A DNA stretch of 64,000 bases from G965267425 sp965267425 (GTDB lineage: Bacteria > Bacteroidota > Bacteroidia > Flavobacteriales_E > Vicingaceae), in NCBI GenBank assembly GCA_965267425.1, contig OZ253959.1:434001-498000 (forward strand). The letters are read 5' to 3'. Within the stretch, counting starts at the first letter, position 1. The number at the start of each line of letters is the position of its first letter. Below the pieces are notes generated by a model, which did not search any database, had not been told where the DNA came from, and was given only the letters and a program-made list of their open reading frames with translations. Shown here one piece after another: positions 1 to 9,766 of this stretch. The position numbers and the translations under genes were made by a program.

Positions 1-590
1 GCAATTCCAAATTTAATTTGATCGTATTGACCGGTAACATAGTTTACCCCTGCATCAATGGCCATTCCTTGTGCTGTTACATTTGAAATGGACTCAGAAA
101 TGATCTTAAATGTCAAACCACCGCTGATGCTATTAGAGAATTTCTTAGCGTATGACATTCCAATGTTCAAATAGAAGGGTTTAAAAGTACCCACACCGCC
201 ATCAGGAAGGTCTACAGTTGTTACTTCAACTTCTCCAAAAGTTAAGGACATTATGCTCACGCCCACAACACCTGTTTCACCTACTTTTTGAGAAAATCCG
301 AATGCATCTATGCTGATATCAGCACCTGCAAGCCAATCGGTATGTGAAAATATAAATTCAGTCTTTGGTGTAAATGCCAGGTTAGCCACGTTGAGATTCA
401 TGGATTCCAATCCTCTGGCGGATGCGATATTGGCTCCTCCAATACCTGCAGACCTAGTCCAGGGGTTTATCAACAGCTCTGTAGCTCCAGCTTCACCAGC
501 CCGTTCTTTGTTTCCTGCCATGGTTCCTGACGCGAGATAGGTGACAAAAACTACGGTTAAAGTGGCTTTAAATATGTTTTTCATTCTCAT
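1..590 (-). CDS. PorV/PorQ-family outer membrane protein (3' part outside window)
   Basis: Reading the minus strand from the ATG at 588-590 (a second in-frame ATG is at 582-584) gives 196 codons without a stop up to the window edge. The N-terminus (MRMKNIFKATLTVVFVTYLA) is a signal peptide. It is followed by ATELLINPWTRSAGIGGAN and then NLNVANLAFTPKTEF, the opening pattern of PorV/PorQ-type barrel proteins: an early alpha-helical plug segment, then alternating strands. Family members such as PorV bind C-terminal domains of T9SS cargo at the outer membrane. The gene lies 36 bp behind a giant T9SS cargo gene and is probably in the same operon. It could be a cargo-specific paralogue and not the core PorV; the missing C-terminal half prevents a decision. 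Confidence 0.75.
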   Translation of the reverse strand, partial: MRMKNIFKATLTVVFVTYLASGTMAGNKERAGEAGATELLINPWTRSAGIGGANIASARGLESMNLNVANLAFTPKTEFIFSHTDWLAGADISIDAFGFSQKVGETGVVGVSIMSLTFGEVEVTTVDLPDGGVGTFKPFYLNIGMSYAKKFSNSISGGLTFKIISESISNVTAQGMAIDAGVNYVTGQYDQIKFGI

Positions 591-626
591 TTTCAATTAT
601 CTTCTACTTTGCGTTCAAATTGTTCC

Positions 627-3600
627 TTAGAAAGATTCCAGGTCAACGGGTCTGATGACACCGAACCATTTAATAATTTTTTCACCGACTCCATCGGCAT
701 TGATGTGTATGATGTAGACACCAGAGGCGATGGGGATGTTATCGGTATTTTTCAGGTTCCAATCCAGGAAGGTATTGGGGTCTGATTTTTGGAATTTTCT
801 CACCAGTGTACCCCCGATGTTGTAGATGCTGATGGTACACGTTTCTGGCAGGTTGGTTATTTTAACGGTATTGGTAAGTCCATCACCTTCGTATTGAGAG
901 AAGGCGTAGTATGGGTTAGGCACAACGTTGATGTTGTCCAGTGCAGACTCTGCCGTTGAGGTCATTCCGGTTTTGGTTTGGAATGCTCCCAGGTCAACCA
1001 GGTAGTGTGGTCTTCCTTGGTTTTGGTTTTGCTCGGTTTGGAAGAAGTCATAGGTTTTGTTCACGCGCAGTGATACGACTACATCGGAACCCAGAAGTGT
1101 TTGGTCTTCGGCCAAGATGGGGAGTCCTACCCAGATACAGGTGGTCCACATGTCTCTCACATCGCTGTTAAAGGCGGTACTTCCTGGGTAATCTTTAAGC
1201 AGGCTGTAGAGTGTTTCTCCTCTGTCGTAGGCAGGCATGTTGAAACGTGCATCCTGGATTTGAGTTGTGGCATTAAAGACGTAGATGTAGTGTTTTCCAC
1301 CCCATACGTTTTCAAAGTTGGCTCCTTGATTTTCGATATCGGTAGGGTTCCAGAGCATATCGGCTCCGTTGTTACCAGCCAGCCAAGAGTCCTCACCAAA
1401 GGCCATGTTGAGGCGTTGTCCGGTTTCTACATTGATGGCAAATCCTGGGAACCATCCCATTCCGACTCCTTGGTCGGCTTGTGGGTTACCATCGATGTCT
1501 ACCGAAGGAGACTGCCTTAGGGCATGTTTGGTAGAGGTAACGGTGGTTTGGTTGGAGTTGAGTAGCTGTGTACCGCCAATGGCCAGTACAGGGTCTTTTT
1601 GCATTTCCAAAACGGGACACCTTGTCCAAAGGGTTTTATCTGCGGTAAAGTAGATGTTGACCGATTGCAGGTGCTCTAGTTTGGCCAGTGATACGGCTGC
1701 TCCATTGAGGATGTTGGGAGCTGGCGCATTGAGGATGGCTGTTCCTACATCGTCATAGGCACAGAGTCGGTAGGGCGCCCAGGTACCTTCGAGGATTTTT
1801 TCATAGACTTCGTTTCCATCCAGTGCGACCAGTTCGGTTCCATTGGGGTCGTTGGGGTCTGGCACTCTGGCTGGCAGAGAGGTAAAGTAATCGTTGTAGA
1901 GGTTGTCGGGCGCTTCTTCCTCTTGTGTGGTTCCTGCACGGATCCAGTTGTAATCGGATTGTCCATCGGTATCGGCAATGCCCGATAGCCAGTTTTGCGA
2001 GATGTCCGAGGTGACCTGAGTAGCGGAGATGAACCCGTTTTCTGAGAGTGGGTCTTCACCGTAGTTGATGGCCAGCTCGGCGGCTGGGTTATAGGCCTGG
2101 GTAACGTTCAGGGAGATACCCCAATCGCGGATGAGTTGTTCGTTGGAACTTCCCAGGATAATGGCTTTTTCGGAATAGACGGTATCGGTGCTTCCTTCGA
2201 GCCACATTTTCCAGTGAGCTTCTCCCAGGTTGTTGGTATCCAAGAACTCAATGTGGAGTTGTCCGGCAGGGATGTTCAAAGGGTCGATGACTTTGATTTC
2301 CACAGGTCCTGCTCCTTGTTGATAGACAGGGAAGTCAACCGATGAGGTAGGAGATTCGATGATGTCAGCAACGGTTTGTGTGGTTAGCTCAAGGGCCAAA
2401 CCACCGTTTCCAACGCCTTCCAATCGGATGATTTCGGGTTGGTCACCATAGGCAGCATTGACTTGAGTTCCACCACTTTCTGATTCAGGAGGATGGGGGA
2501 TAAAGGCAAAAGACTGCACACTTCCTGAAGTACTTTTACGTGAGGAGATGTAGGGTGTTTTTTGTCCATCGGCAAAGAGTGGGTCATCCTGAATGTAGGT
2601 TTTAAAGTTGTTGTACCCATAGGCAATGGCCATGTAGTAATACGTTTTGTAGTTGACCAGCTTGGGGTCTCCTTGGGAGAAGAGGTCTTCGGTTACCTGG
2701 AAGGAATGTTGGATACCTTGGTTGGCTCCATCCACCATGATGCTTCCTTTGTTGGCTCCCAGGTCATCGTCAAACTCAAAGTTGACCAGTTTGGATACAT
2801 CATCACGGATGTCACACTGAAACAGGGGTCTTGCCAGTTCTAAGTTACCAATATCGTTGACCGATACGGTGGCATCTTTAAGCTGAAAGATTTGGTATCC
2901 CTGGAATCGGTATTTGTTGTCATAAGGTTCAGGTTCTTCATCTGGGGTAACAATGAAGGGGTCTTCTTCTTCGTAATCCTCCGGGGTATTACGGAAGTTG
3001 TTGGAAAGTCCTTTTTTGTTGGATAGGTACAGGATGATTTCCTGGTCGAGTTCTTGTCCAGATAGGTCCGGTGCATCGGGACCGTTTAGTACGTTAAAGC
3101 AATTGTCAAAGAGGGCTTGTGCTTTTTCATCGGCTTCTTTAAGCTTGAGCACACTTTGGAAGGGGTCACCACTGGCAGCTTGTGCCCACACTACCCCAAC
3201 GGTAATGTCATTAACCGCTCCTGGAAGTAGGGTAAAGGGTCCGGCAGATTGCAAAAACCGTCGGTCAAAGGGTGGGTTACCGGCCTGCTCTTCAGTCCAG
3301 TCAAATCCAGGGTTGATGCCTCTTGTTCCCCAATGCAAAGGGTCAGAGTTTCCGGGGAACATAAAGTCAGACTCCAGTTCGGTAGAACCCGAGGCAATGT
3401 TCCCATTACCACCATATAGCTGCTTGGTACCATCTCTCCAGATTCCTCTAAGGTAGTTGTAGTGGTCAACCGCTGTTACAGGGTCATTGATAGGACCGTT
3501 ACCACGGTTGTAATACACAAACCTTCTCATACCATAACGCTCGTTGTCTATAATAGTGTCAGGTTCTGCATCTGTTGAATCAAAATATCCAATTCCATTC

Positions 3601-4733
3601 AATGCTTCACCAGGGCCAATTCCATATAAGTTGTTGATGCCATCATCATCCTGATAAGGACCTTCGAAAAAGTCAATACCAATGGCTGGTGGATTGGAAC
3701 CATATCCAACGGCACCACGATTATCTTCATCAAACCCATCACCATTGTAACAGAATCCCAAACCTCTTTCTACATCACAACCTACATAATCATCATCGGC
3801 ATTACCCAAATCCGGGTCAACCCACTGACCAAAGTAAGTATCAGTCAAAGTAAACGTAGAACGGTTGATAAGTTCGTAGTTGTAAAAGGTCATATCGTTC
3901 ACCGCATCGTTGGTGGCAAAGGCAAATGCCTGAGCACGAATCTCCATGCCGATGGCCGAACCATTGGTCTCAGTGTGGATGTTTCCTTTGTCATTAAATA
4001 CCCACCAGTGAGTGTCATCACCAAATAGTCGAATGTCACGAACAACACGGCAATCGATGTCACCCGTAACATCGTAATATGGATAATCTCCATCTTCATA
4101 GTCATAAAAACCATCGCCATTTCTGTCATAGAAAGGAGCCAGGTAAAAATCCTGACCCAAAGACTCATCACCATGAGCTGGCCACTCCTGGATTATTTTG
4201 GGTACGGAGTATCCGTCAAAACTTTCATCCAACGTACACGTCTCATCCAAGTTACACTCATACCATTGAATGAATCTGTCAACGTCCGCACGAGTAATTT
4301 CATAAAACCTATCGTACTGCAAACATGTGGCAGGCTCAATCTCTGCTTCCCCTTTGCTCAGAGGACCTGTCCAGAAGTCATTGGTACCATTACGGAAGGT
4401 AACCGCTGCAATTTTTAACTGACCGTTGATGTCTGTACCACCCATCCACAACGATCCTGAATAGATGGAAGTCTGTTGTCCACCTGCAGGAATGATGTAA
4501 TCCGCAGCACCGTTTGGTCTGTCTTGCCACATGCTACCACCAGTTTCAATGATACAGCTTACATTGTTGAACTCCAGACGCGTGTTACGCACCGCCGGAG
4601 AACAGTTGGCAGCTGTTCGCAATGTGGTAGAACCAGAGGATTTACGCTGACCATTGTCTGAACGTCGAGCCAAAGAGGCACTCGATATAAACAGCGCAAC
4701 GATTAACAGACTTGCTATTTTTCCTTTCATCAT
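627..4733 (-). CDS. Very large secreted protein with T9SS type A sorting domain
   Basis: A 1368-residue secreted protein. The start at 4733 (MMKGKIASLLIVALFISSAS) gives a clear signal peptide. Early in the mature part are several acidic Ca-binding-like stretches, such as DRNGDGFYDYEDGD near residue 205 and GDGFDEDNRG near 330. The last 90 or so residues carry the T9SS pattern: NVVPNPYYAF, then IYNIGGTLVRKF, then IASGVYIIHI. Such proteins are exported by the type IX system and anchored on or released from the cell surface. No enzymatic domain was recognised. It sits between a TonB receptor (30 bp gap) and a PorV/PorQ-like gene (36 bp gap), all on the minus strand. Base composition is uneven within the gene and richer in G+C than the TonB gene over much of its length, which produces long spurious frames on the other strand. 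Confidence 0.85.
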   Translation of the reverse strand: MMKGKIASLLIVALFISSASLARRSDNGQRKSSGSTTLRTAANCSPAVRNTRLEFNNVSCIIETGGSMWQDRPNGAADYIIPAGGQQTSIYSGSLWMGGTDINGQLKIAAVTFRNGTNDFWTGPLSKGEAEIEPATCLQYDRFYEITRADVDRFIQWYECNLDETCTLDESFDGYSVPKIIQEWPAHGDESLGQDFYLAPFYDRNGDGFYDYEDGDYPYYDVTGDIDCRVVRDIRLFGDDTHWWVFNDKGNIHTETNGSAIGMEIRAQAFAFATNDAVNDMTFYNYELINRSTFTLTDTYFGQWVDPDLGNADDDYVGCDVERGLGFCYNGDGFDEDNRGAVGYGSNPPAIGIDFFEGPYQDDDGINNLYGIGPGEALNGIGYFDSTDAEPDTIIDNERYGMRRFVYYNRGNGPINDPVTAVDHYNYLRGIWRDGTKQLYGGNGNIASGSTELESDFMFPGNSDPLHWGTRGINPGFDWTEEQAGNPPFDRRFLQSAGPFTLLPGAVNDITVGVVWAQAASGDPFQSVLKLKEADEKAQALFDNCFNVLNGPDAPDLSGQELDQEIILYLSNKKGLSNNFRNTPEDYEEEDPFIVTPDEEPEPYDNKYRFQGYQIFQLKDATVSVNDIGNLELARPLFQCDIRDDVSKLVNFEFDDDLGANKGSIMVDGANQGIQHSFQVTEDLFSQGDPKLVNYKTYYYMAIAYGYNNFKTYIQDDPLFADGQKTPYISSRKSTSGSVQSFAFIPHPPESESGGTQVNAAYGDQPEIIRLEGVGNGGLALELTTQTVADIIESPTSSVDFPVYQQGAGPVEIKVIDPLNIPAGQLHIEFLDTNNLGEAHWKMWLEGSTDTVYSEKAIILGSSNEQLIRDWGISLNVTQAYNPAAELAINYGEDPLSENGFISATQVTSDISQNWLSGIADTDGQSDYNWIRAGTTQEEEAPDNLYNDYFTSLPARVPDPNDPNGTELVALDGNEVYEKILEGTWAPYRLCAYDDVGTAILNAPAPNILNGAAVSLAKLEHLQSVNIYFTADKTLWTRCPVLEMQKDPVLAIGGTQLLNSNQTTVTSTKHALRQSPSVDIDGNPQADQGVGMGWFPGFAINVETGQRLNMAFGEDSWLAGNNGADMLWNPTDIENQGANFENVWGGKHYIYVFNATTQIQDARFNMPAYDRGETLYSLLKDYPGSTAFNSDVRDMWTTCIWVGLPILAEDQTLLGSDVVVSLRVNKTYDFFQTEQNQNQGRPHYLVDLGAFQTKTGMTSTAESALDNINVVPNPYYAFSQYEGDGLTNTVKITNLPETCTISIYNIGGTLVRKFQKSDPNTFLDWNLKNTDNIPIASGVYIIHINADGVGEKIIKWFGVIRPVDLESF

Positions 4734-4763
4734 CTTCAGGTTTAAATCTTTTCTAATTATTTC

Positions 4764-7700
4764 TTAAAAATTAACCAACAATCCCAAACGGAATCTACGT
4801 TGAACAGCGTAGAAATCATCGTTCAACAATTTGGCTTGGTATAAGTCTCTATATGATTCTTCATCCAATTGATTTTGGATAAATGGCTGAAATTCTGCAG
4901 CAGCAAGGAAACCATCATCATCTGGGTTACCTGTACTTCTATGAACGCCAAAAATGTTTTGCGTATTTAATGCATTTAGAATCTGGAAGTAGACCGTGCA
5001 TCGGTAGTTCTTTTGTGTTCCCTTAGAATTGTTTTCAACCTTTACATCAAATCCTTTATCAATTCTTAAATCAAGGTTAAATGCCCAAGGCAATCTGGCT
5101 CCATTGATTCCTCCATCCACAACCGAAGAACCTTGCTGGCTATTCAGGTAAGCACTAAAGATTTGGCTAGAACGAGTATATGGTGTTCCAGAACCTCCAG
5201 AGAACGTAGCATTAAATCCAGCATTTGAAAGGATTTGTTTTCCTCCCATGGTTGGACCTTTGTAATCTTTTCCTTTTTTGTAGTGGTAATCAAAAATCAA
5301 GTTGAAAGCATGTCTTCTATCAAAGTTCAATGGTTGAATCACACGAAGGTTTGGTTGATCCGCATTGACAAGGTTCAATTGAGAAGTAGAGTTTGATCCG
5401 GTTCCTTCAGCAAACTGTAAAGTATAGTTGGCCTTCATCCAAACATTACCCAATTGACGGAAATCGTAATCCAAAGACAATCCTTTAACGGTACCAAAAT
5501 CGATATTGTCATAAGTTGTATATGTTACCGGATAAGCACCTACTTTTCTAATTACCTGAATTTGGTCTCTCATTTCACGGTAGAAAGTAGAGATGGTCAA
5601 CGCTGAGTTTCTACTTAATCGTTGTTTAAATCCAACTTCATATTGAATGGTTTGCTCCATTTTCAAATCTGGATTATTGATTCTCAAGTTATTGGTAGAT
5701 AAATACAAATAATCCGTAGGTCTAAATGATAAGTTAGAAGTAGGTCTTGACGTCAAGATATCGTAGTTGGCATGGAATTGAGCTTGCTCAGAAATAGGGA
5801 ACGAGAAGGAAATCCTTGGCATCACTGCAATTTGAGGTTCGTAATCCTTAAATGAAGCACTGGTCATTTGGTCGGTATTGTCATTTTCAGGGTCTACTAA
5901 CCAAGGCTTAACAGCGCTACTTCCTACGCCCAATTCATTTTCAGGGTTGGACACCAATACACCATTTCTATCATACCATGTATCATCTTCTGGGTCACGA
6001 TAACCAACAATATTTTCTGGTCTTGGGTCAGTTCCGTCCGTTACATAAACTACAAAATCATCTCCAATGTTTGATGGGTGGTTACCACCTGTAGCAGATT
6101 CACCAGCCTTAACTGTTGGGAAAAATGAGAAGTCATCAATCAAAACAGGTTGGTTGGCATCAAAACGGTCAACACGAACACCAATTCTAAAAACAAGATC
6201 ATCAAATACAAATTTGTCTTGAATAAACCCGGACATATAAATAGGTTCGAACGCTGCAATTTCACGTTTGAAGTTTCCGTTTTCATCTTTTTCAGTAAAG
6301 AAATCATCCAATGAAGGTCTTCCGGTAGTTTTCTCACCCAAGTGATTGTATCCATTGTAACCAATCAACGAGTTACCTCCGTTCAACAATTCATCAGCAC
6401 TGAAGAACTCCAATTTCATTACAGAAGGATCATAAGAATCAAAATCGATGAAATCTGTTCCGTCAACTTCAAACCCAAGTGATTCACGAAGGTTTCTGTC
6501 AAAGTTACTTTGTCCAACTTCTGAATACAATCTATCGTAAGTAATGTATTGTGTTCCATCTCTGGTTTCGATAGTATAACTATTGGTATCAATTTGGGTA
6601 ATGTGCTCGTTTGTCAACTGACGTCCTAAAGTCCACAAACCAACTGGTGCCATGCTATAACTTCTTTGAACTCGTTGCTCGTATTCAAATCCAAGGATAA
6701 TTTTGTGATCTCCAATGTTAGCAGAACCGTTTGCAGATAATCGGAATTGTGATTCATCGTACTTAGCATAGTCATTTGCAACCACACCAGGATTTGACCA
6801 CATGTCATATACTGACAATGGGAAACCTCCATTTACAACAGCACCACCTTGTTGAACGTTTTCAATTCGGTCATATCTGTCTTCGATAATCGGATTTCCT
6901 TCACTGTCTTTATAGAAGTTGTAATAGTTTTCTGTAAAGTTGGCCAAAACCGGGTTGGTTTCAGCTCTTTCAAAATCATAACGCGTAATGTCCCAAGCAT
7001 CGTGATACAATCCAGTTACAACACGGTCTTCTCCATTTACGTTGATGGTTCTTGTTCCAAAGGAATACGTTTCTTCCTGAGTAGTGGTGAATTTCCCTAC
7101 GTGACCATAATTAAAGAAGTCATCACCATGTGCTTCAGACTCTCTCCAAAATTTATCTTTTGTATAATCTAACTGAAACTGAACAGAAGCATTTTTGATA
7201 AGCGTTGCATCTGATTCTTCAGCATCTGCAGGGTTACCGAAACGTTGAATGAAACGACCATACGCACGCCAGGTCAAATCTGTTCTCAACGGATTGTTGT
7301 GGTAATTAAACAAACCAAATGACTGTCGTCCTCCTGTATATCTTGTGTGTCTAACTTCGTTGTTTGCTTGAATGTAAGAGAAGTTACCACCGAATCTTAA
7401 ATCGGTATTGTTTGTGGTAGCTACAGTAATGTTTGCCGTAATGTTGGCTTCATGTCTGTTCACATTCATTCGTGTATCAACCATTTCCAAATCTGACATT
7501 CTTGTAAATTCTGCAGTTCGGAAACTACCTTCTCCAAGTGGAGTAGGTTGCAAAGGATTTTGTTTTACACTTTCCAAATATTCATCATTGGCTTTATAGT
7601 TACCTATAATAGAAGGTCTTGGATCAGCCATGGTAATGAACTCAGATGCGACTAACAAACTCAATAAAGAACGCTCTTTTTTCCCTTCTGCATCTTTTTT

Positions 7701-8519
7701 CCACAACAATGGCGTTCCATAAGTAATACCCAATAAGTTATACGCTTGATTGTCGAGTCCTACCGTTTGATGTCCACTTGTACGGAATCCGGAAGTCAAG
7801 TATTCAACGGTTCCAAATTTAGCTCCGGAAGCACCTTTTGTGGTAATCAATGTTGCACCACCGGTAAGGTCACCAATGTTGGCTGGCACACCACTTTGTA
7901 CAACTTCTACTTCACTAATGGCTTCCTGAGGAAGAGCGGCACTACCACGAACGGGTACACCGTCAATAAATGTTTTGTTTGCATTGGTACGACCTCCACG
8001 GAAACTCTGTCCACCTGTACCATCGGTAAATACACCAGGAATGGTTGCAGCAACTGCCGCGGCAGAACGTTGAGGCATACTCTTGATTTGTTTGTCATCT
8101 AACAAACCTCCGACTTTGGTATCTCCTCTGGTGAAGACGTCATTTTTATATTCTACAATATCTACGGTTGGAATCTCGATTTGTGTACTGGTCATCGGCA
8201 TGTCCAAAACGGTGGTTTTATCACCACTCACCCGAACACCAGTTATGGTCTTATCGTGAAATCCTAAAGTCTTAACAACAATGGTATAATTTCCCGGAGG
8301 GATGGCATCGAATGTGTATTTTCCATTAATATCTGAGACAGCACTTGACTTTTGAATATCTCCTTCCATCAGCACAAGAGCCGCAAACGGTAGAGGTTCC
8401 TTCGTCGATTCGTCGATTATTTTACCTTTAATAGATCCTTGACCCAGCTGTGCGTAAGCGGTAAAATGCATTGCAGAAAAAAGAATAAAAATGGCTGCAA
8501 CTCGTAATAATTTTGGCAT
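4764..8519 (-). CDS. TonB-dependent receptor with carboxypeptidase-like regulatory domain
   Basis: A 1251-residue outer membrane receptor. The ATG at 8519 (MPKLLRVAAIFILFSAMHF) is preferred over an upstream non-ATG start because it begins directly at a signal peptide. Residues of about 25-105 form a CarboxypepD_reg-like domain (GSIKGKIIDESTKEPLPFAA, later GKYTFDAIPPGNY). A TonB plug follows, with FRGGRTNANKTFIDGVPV and EVEVVQSGVPANIGDLTGG. A 22-strand barrel is expected over the rest, and the chain ends RLGLLVNF with the usual terminal aromatic residue. Family members import ligands using TonB energy; the substrate here is unknown. It leads a probable operon with the large T9SS protein and the PorV/PorQ-like gene, so receptor and surface protein may act together. 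Confidence 0.9.
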   Translation of the reverse strand: MPKLLRVAAIFILFSAMHFTAYAQLGQGSIKGKIIDESTKEPLPFAALVLMEGDIQKSSAVSDINGKYTFDAIPPGNYTIVVKTLGFHDKTITGVRVSGDKTTVLDMPMTSTQIEIPTVDIVEYKNDVFTRGDTKVGGLLDDKQIKSMPQRSAAAVAATIPGVFTDGTGGQSFRGGRTNANKTFIDGVPVRGSAALPQEAISEVEVVQSGVPANIGDLTGGATLITTKGASGAKFGTVEYLTSGFRTSGHQTVGLDNQAYNLLGITYGTPLLWKKDAEGKKERSLLSLLVASEFITMADPRPSIIGNYKANDEYLESVKQNPLQPTPLGEGSFRTAEFTRMSDLEMVDTRMNVNRHEANITANITVATTNNTDLRFGGNFSYIQANNEVRHTRYTGGRQSFGLFNYHNNPLRTDLTWRAYGRFIQRFGNPADAEESDATLIKNASVQFQLDYTKDKFWRESEAHGDDFFNYGHVGKFTTTQEETYSFGTRTINVNGEDRVVTGLYHDAWDITRYDFERAETNPVLANFTENYYNFYKDSEGNPIIEDRYDRIENVQQGGAVVNGGFPLSVYDMWSNPGVVANDYAKYDESQFRLSANGSANIGDHKIILGFEYEQRVQRSYSMAPVGLWTLGRQLTNEHITQIDTNSYTIETRDGTQYITYDRLYSEVGQSNFDRNLRESLGFEVDGTDFIDFDSYDPSVMKLEFFSADELLNGGNSLIGYNGYNHLGEKTTGRPSLDDFFTEKDENGNFKREIAAFEPIYMSGFIQDKFVFDDLVFRIGVRVDRFDANQPVLIDDFSFFPTVKAGESATGGNHPSNIGDDFVVYVTDGTDPRPENIVGYRDPEDDTWYDRNGVLVSNPENELGVGSSAVKPWLVDPENDNTDQMTSASFKDYEPQIAVMPRISFSFPISEQAQFHANYDILTSRPTSNLSFRPTDYLYLSTNNLRINNPDLKMEQTIQYEVGFKQRLSRNSALTISTFYREMRDQIQVIRKVGAYPVTYTTYDNIDFGTVKGLSLDYDFRQLGNVWMKANYTLQFAEGTGSNSTSQLNLVNADQPNLRVIQPLNFDRRHAFNLIFDYHYKKGKDYKGPTMGGKQILSNAGFNATFSGGSGTPYTRSSQIFSAYLNSQQGSSVVDGGINGARLPWAFNLDLRIDKGFDVKVENNSKGTQKNYRCTVYFQILNALNTQNIFGVHRSTGNPDDDGFLAAAEFQPFIQNQLDEESYRDLYQAKLLNDDFYAVQRRFRLGLLVNF

Positions 8520-8565
8520 ATCGGTTCGTTTATAGATTGTCCAACCCACGTAAATTTACAGGGGC

Positions 8566-8598
8566 GTAAATATAGGAAAATAAAAATCTTTTATCCAA
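8566..8598 (-). promoter_or_regulatory. Bacteroidota-type promoter for the TonB receptor operon
   Basis: On the minus strand a TTG at 8596-8598 precedes TATATTTAC (8566-8574) by 21 bases. This is close to the -33 TTG and -7 TAnnTTTG elements of Bacteroidota. The predicted start site lies about 40 bases before the receptor ATG. The last G of the consensus is replaced by A. Confidence 0.45.
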
Positions 8599-8737
8599 AC
8601 TAAATATTTACTGAGATTCCCATTAAATAAACATTTTATTTACAGGAAATTCAAGTTCTAATTAACAATAAATTCTAGGATAGGGCTTGATATAGACAGG
8701 GTAGTGGTACTACCAACTCAACAAATATACGAAAATT

Positions 8738-9166
8738 TTACTTTTTCCTACCTTTAAATACACCATTTCCAGATCCTCCTCCTTTGGATGCATTCTTTTT
8801 GGTTTTGCGTGCATTTCTTCTGAACGAATCTCCAGATCGTCGTTGAAGTCGACTTTTAGGAATCCTGTTCTTTTTGAAAAATTTTGATCGTCCTGGCTTT
8901 TTTGTTTTTCTGGTAGTGGCATGCTTGTGCATGCTTTTTTTGGTTTTGATTAATGGTTTTCTGGTTGTTTTAATATTCGCTCCCTTTTTGGGTTTGGCAG
9001 CAAAAGAATCTCTGTATTTGTTACCACTTGGCCTGGAAGCTTTGTTGGTTGTTGCCTTGGTATGGTACTTCTTTTTCTTCCAAAATTGGGCATGAGAAGG
9101 TGAGGCAACACTTATAATAAGCGTCAGCATACATATTCTTACCAAATACTTCAATGCGATCCTCAC
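8738..9166 (-). CDS. Small, strongly basic secreted protein of unknown function
   Basis: A 142-residue protein read from a GTG at 9166. This start is chosen because it restores a full signal peptide (MRIALKYLVRICMLTLIISV, cleavage expected near SHA-Q). The in-frame ATG at 9130 would leave too short an N-terminus. The mature chain is almost entirely Lys, Arg, Ser, Thr and Gly, with runs such as FWKKKKYHTKA, KTKKNASKGGG and a terminal KGRKK. Such composition suggests binding to polyanions (nucleic acid, LPS or matrix polysaccharide), but that is inference from charge only. No family was recognised. It lies between the TonB operon and ferritin on the same strand, with only 41 bp to the ferritin stop. 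Confidence 0.6.
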   Translation of the reverse strand: MRIALKYLVRICMLTLIISVASPSHAQFWKKKKYHTKATTNKASRPSGNKYRDSFAAKPKKGANIKTTRKPLIKTKKSMHKHATTRKTKKPGRSKFFKKNRIPKSRLQRRSGDSFRRNARKTKKNASKGGGSGNGVFKGRKK

Positions 9167-9207
9167 GTATATATAGTATAGATTTTCCGCGTAAGTGCAG
9201 TTTCTAT

Positions 9208-9711
9208 CTACTGCTCATCGTTCACCGACATGCTGGAGATATCCCTGTCGAACAGGTATAAACCACCCTTATCGTTGCCTATCATACGAAGCTTATCAAT
9301 AATTGTTCTGGCAAGGGCTTCTTCTTCAATTTGCTCAGCAACATACCATTGCATGAAATTATGTGTGGTGTAGTCCTTTTCTTTTAAACACAAATCCACC
9401 ACTTTATTGATTTTATTGGAAACACTAATTTCATGTTTCAACAACGCTTCAAACATCTTGGTTAAAGATGGATATGTGGCGTCAGGTTTTGTCAATGCCG
9501 GAATCACTGCAGCTCCTCCTCGTTCATTCACATAGTGAATCAATTTTAACATATGCATTCGTTCTTCGTCAGAATGCTTATATAAAAAACCAGAGGATCC
9601 TACGAATCCTTTACACTCTGCCCATGACGCCATCGACAGATAAAACTGTGATGATTGAGCTTCAATTTCAATCTGTTTATTGAGTTCTTTTTCAATCGAT
9701 TTAGACAGCAT
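9208..9711 (-). CDS. ftnA: Non-haem ferritin
   Basis: A 167-residue iron-storage ferritin of normal bacterial length. Ferroxidase-centre residues are in place: Glu17 (QIEIEAQ), Glu50 and His53 (SDEERMHM), Glu94 (LKHEIS), and Glu126-Gln127 (VAEQIEEE). The protein oxidises Fe(II) and stores the mineral in a 24-subunit cytoplasmic shell. It is transcribed in the same direction as the downstream basic protein gene and follows the response regulator gene after 55 bp. It may be cotranscribed with either, but the sequence does not prove an operon. A TATATTAG element upstream resembles the -7 box weakly. Confidence 0.92.
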   Translation of the reverse strand: MLSKSIEKELNKQIEIEAQSSQFYLSMASWAECKGFVGSSGFLYKHSDEERMHMLKLIHYVNERGGAAVIPALTKPDATYPSLTKMFEALLKHEISVSNKINKVVDLCLKEKDYTTHNFMQWYVAEQIEEEALARTIIDKLRMIGNDKGGLYLFDRDISSMSVNDEQ

Positions 9712-9766
9712 ATTATCTATTCTTAAATGAGTAGGCTAATATACTAATAATGTAAAATGCGTTGCT

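Noticed and set aside
941..3456. Several long frames on both strands inside the giant T9SS gene
   Set aside because: They are by-products of the G+C-rich coding sequence of the minus-strand gene, which has a signal peptide and a sorting domain at the correct ends.
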